Shown piece by piece: positions 63,079-64,000 of a stretch of DNA of 64,000 nt; within the stretch, counting starts at the first letter, position 1, and each line of letters begins with the position of its first letter. Below the pieces are notes generated by a model, which was not told where the DNA came from, did no database searches, and saw nothing but the letters and a program-made list of their open reading frames with translations. The position numbers were made by a program, and so were the translations under genes. Source of the stretch: Clavulina sp. PMI_390 (lineage: Eukaryota > Basidiomycota > Agaricomycetes > Cantharellales > Hydnaceae); assembly GCA_015039315.1 (NCBI GenBank), contig WIDE01000026.1, forward strand, positions 125,552 through 189,551, written 5' to 3'.

Positions 63079-63490
63079 GAGCTATATCAATAAAGTCAGA
63101 ACAAGCTTCAGCATCCAAGGTAATTGAGGACATTTTGAACTGCATCAGTAAGCCTTGCCTGGATTGGAGCTGAAGTGGACTGAGACAGGAAATGTCTTGC
63201 CAAGCTTCTACAAGATACATGAGATCCAACTGCAGAGTTTCCATGTACACACATTCTTCCTCAGTTGATAACCCTTCTGATATTATAAGCAAATAGCACA
63301 ATCAGGGTAGAGGTCATGTTGAAGCAAGAATATGAGTGCATGATGGTTCAAAGGTCACACATATCAAATCAAGAGTTGACTTTACCTTGATCTTCTCAAT
63401 TGTAGGGTACAGTGAGTTGGTGTTGAGATGAAGTCTTGACAGACCAAGACCAGCTAGCAAAGGCGCCTAACAGACAGTGGAGATCACACT

Positions 63491-63591
63491 GGGGACTTAG
63501 CCACAACTAAATGAAGACTTGAGGCAAGTCTGCTCCAGAACAAACAGATATAAATACACTATGCAAAAATCATGTGACACTTCCCACAACA
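63491..63591 (-). repeat. LTR-like repeat R2 (minus orientation), CpG-decayed
   Basis: Read on the minus strand it begins TGTTGTGGGAAGTGTCAC at 63591 and ends CTAAGTCCCC. It is an inverted copy of R4. At each site where R4 has CpG, R2 has TpG or CpA. Confidence 0.82.
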
Positions 63592-63598
63592 CATAGCT

Positions 63599-63750
63599 TG
63601 TTGTAGAACTTGTTTGCTTGTTCAGTATTTTGTAGATGTTTGTGCAGAGGGTCTTTTCCTCAAATCTTCTTCCATCTGAGTTAAGGCTAAGTCCCCTCCA
63701 AGTGCTATCTAGTCCATTCAGACTCTATCCAGTTTACTCTGCTCAGGTTA
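63599..63750 (+). repeat. LTR-like repeat R3 (plus orientation)
   Basis: Begins TGTTGTAGAACTTGTTTGCT and contains GAGGGTCTTTTCCTC and GGCTAAGTCCCCTCCA. Inverted copy of R1, and more distantly related to R2 and R4 through TGTTGT, CCTCAA and GGCTAAGTCCCCTC. It lies 7 bp from R2, head to head. Confidence 0.78.
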
Positions 63751-63824
63751 TGGGCCCATTGCCCTAGCTGCCTACAGATACATCACCTAGTGCTCTATTG
63801 TCTGCCAGAGTTCCAGACAATTTT

Positions 63825-63899
63825 ATTGAACCTAGGAGATCTCAGATGCATGTTCCAGTGAGTCTGGACACCCTGGAGTCAGTCCCAATGATGGAGATG
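63825..63899 (+). repeat. Direct-repeat module, copy C, interrupted by R4
   Basis: Begins ATTGAACCTAGGAGATCTCA as in copy B. It runs to CCCAATGATGGAGA, where R4 starts; copies A and B continue with GACTTC instead. R4 therefore appears to have inserted into this module. Confidence 0.75.
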
Positions 63900-64000
63900 T
63901 TGTGGGAAGTGTCACGTGATTTTCGCGTAGTGTATTTATATTTGTTTGTTCTGGAGTGGACTTGCCTCAACTCTTCATCTAGTTGTGGCTAAGTCCCCTC
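63898..64000 (+). repeat. LTR-like repeat R4, 5' end, running past the window
   Basis: Begins TGTTGTGGGAAGTGTCACGT and reaches GGCTAAGTCCCCTC at the window edge. It is the least CpG-decayed copy, so probably the youngest. It may be the 5' LTR of an element located beyond the window, or a solo LTR. Confidence 0.75.

Noticed and set aside
63798..63992. Open frame through module C and R4 as a retroelement protein
   Set aside because: It crosses the repeat junction and has no protease, integrase or reverse-transcriptase motif.

Overview
This window looks like nuclear DNA of a filamentous basidiomycete, most likely an Agaricomycete. Genes are densely packed and cut by many short introns (about 36-80 nt, GT...AG). 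The protein set is purely eukaryotic and fungal in type (Pet117, Cox9, Atp4, Mvp1, Pmt4, Bye1, Snt2, Ino80). The only repeat-rich part is CpG-depleted, as in mushroom-type genomes that methylate repeats. A narrower placement (for example Cantharellales) would be a guess. An assembly gap of Ns covers 2694-3667.

Layout. 1-2633: the 5' part of an Nto1/BRPF-type gene (minus, cut by the window edge) and a complete ZPR1 gene (plus) share a tiny divergent promoter. 3711-5774: RNase H2 subunit C (plus) converges with an NAD(P)HX dehydratase (minus). 6226-9364: a cluster for mitochondrial respiration, PET117, ATP4 and COX9, with one unrecognised possible gene inside. 9780-24221: five plus-strand genes in a row, PP2A regulatory B subunit, sorting nexin Mvp1, a Reg1-like PP1 regulator, HMG-CoA synthase and a coiled-coil (She3-like?) protein. 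24696-32308: INO80 ATPase (minus). 33900-44499: nitronate monooxygenase, an ER-membrane J-protein, Vps9, an Mbp1/Swi4-type APSES factor and Prp4. 44611-50715: Pmt4, a ZC3H3-type CCCH zinc-finger protein and tubulin cofactor B. 51407-61331: Snt2 (BAH-PHD-SANT-GATA-ePHD), a Doa4/USP8-type deubiquitinase and Bye1 (PHD-TFIIS-SPOC). 61332-64000: a CpG-poor, gene-free repeat zone with LTR-like modules in inverted and direct copies.

Most genes are housekeeping and unrelated in pathway, but two loose themes stand out. One is respiratory-chain assembly (PET117, ATP4, COX9). The other is chromatin and transcription (NTO1, INO80, APSES factor, SNT2, BYE1). Genes alternate as tight divergent pairs (start codons 19 and 63 bp apart in the extreme cases) and tight convergent pairs (stops 13-20 bp apart), so shared promoters and overlapping 3' UTRs are probable.

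Nothing here is a clear new biological system. The most unusual signals are: (i) a mosaic of related LTR-like repeats whose copies differ at CpG sites exactly as methyl-cytosine decay predicts; (ii) two in-frame tandem duplications in coding sequence near gene 3' ends (66 bp in BYE1, 51 bp in PMT4, the latter doubling a splice donor); (iii) a sharp CpG drop inside BYE1; and (iv) 17-23 nt microexons in COX9, ATP4 and the REG1-like gene. Exon boundaries were inferred by eye from splice consensus and protein family conservation; no alignment was run.
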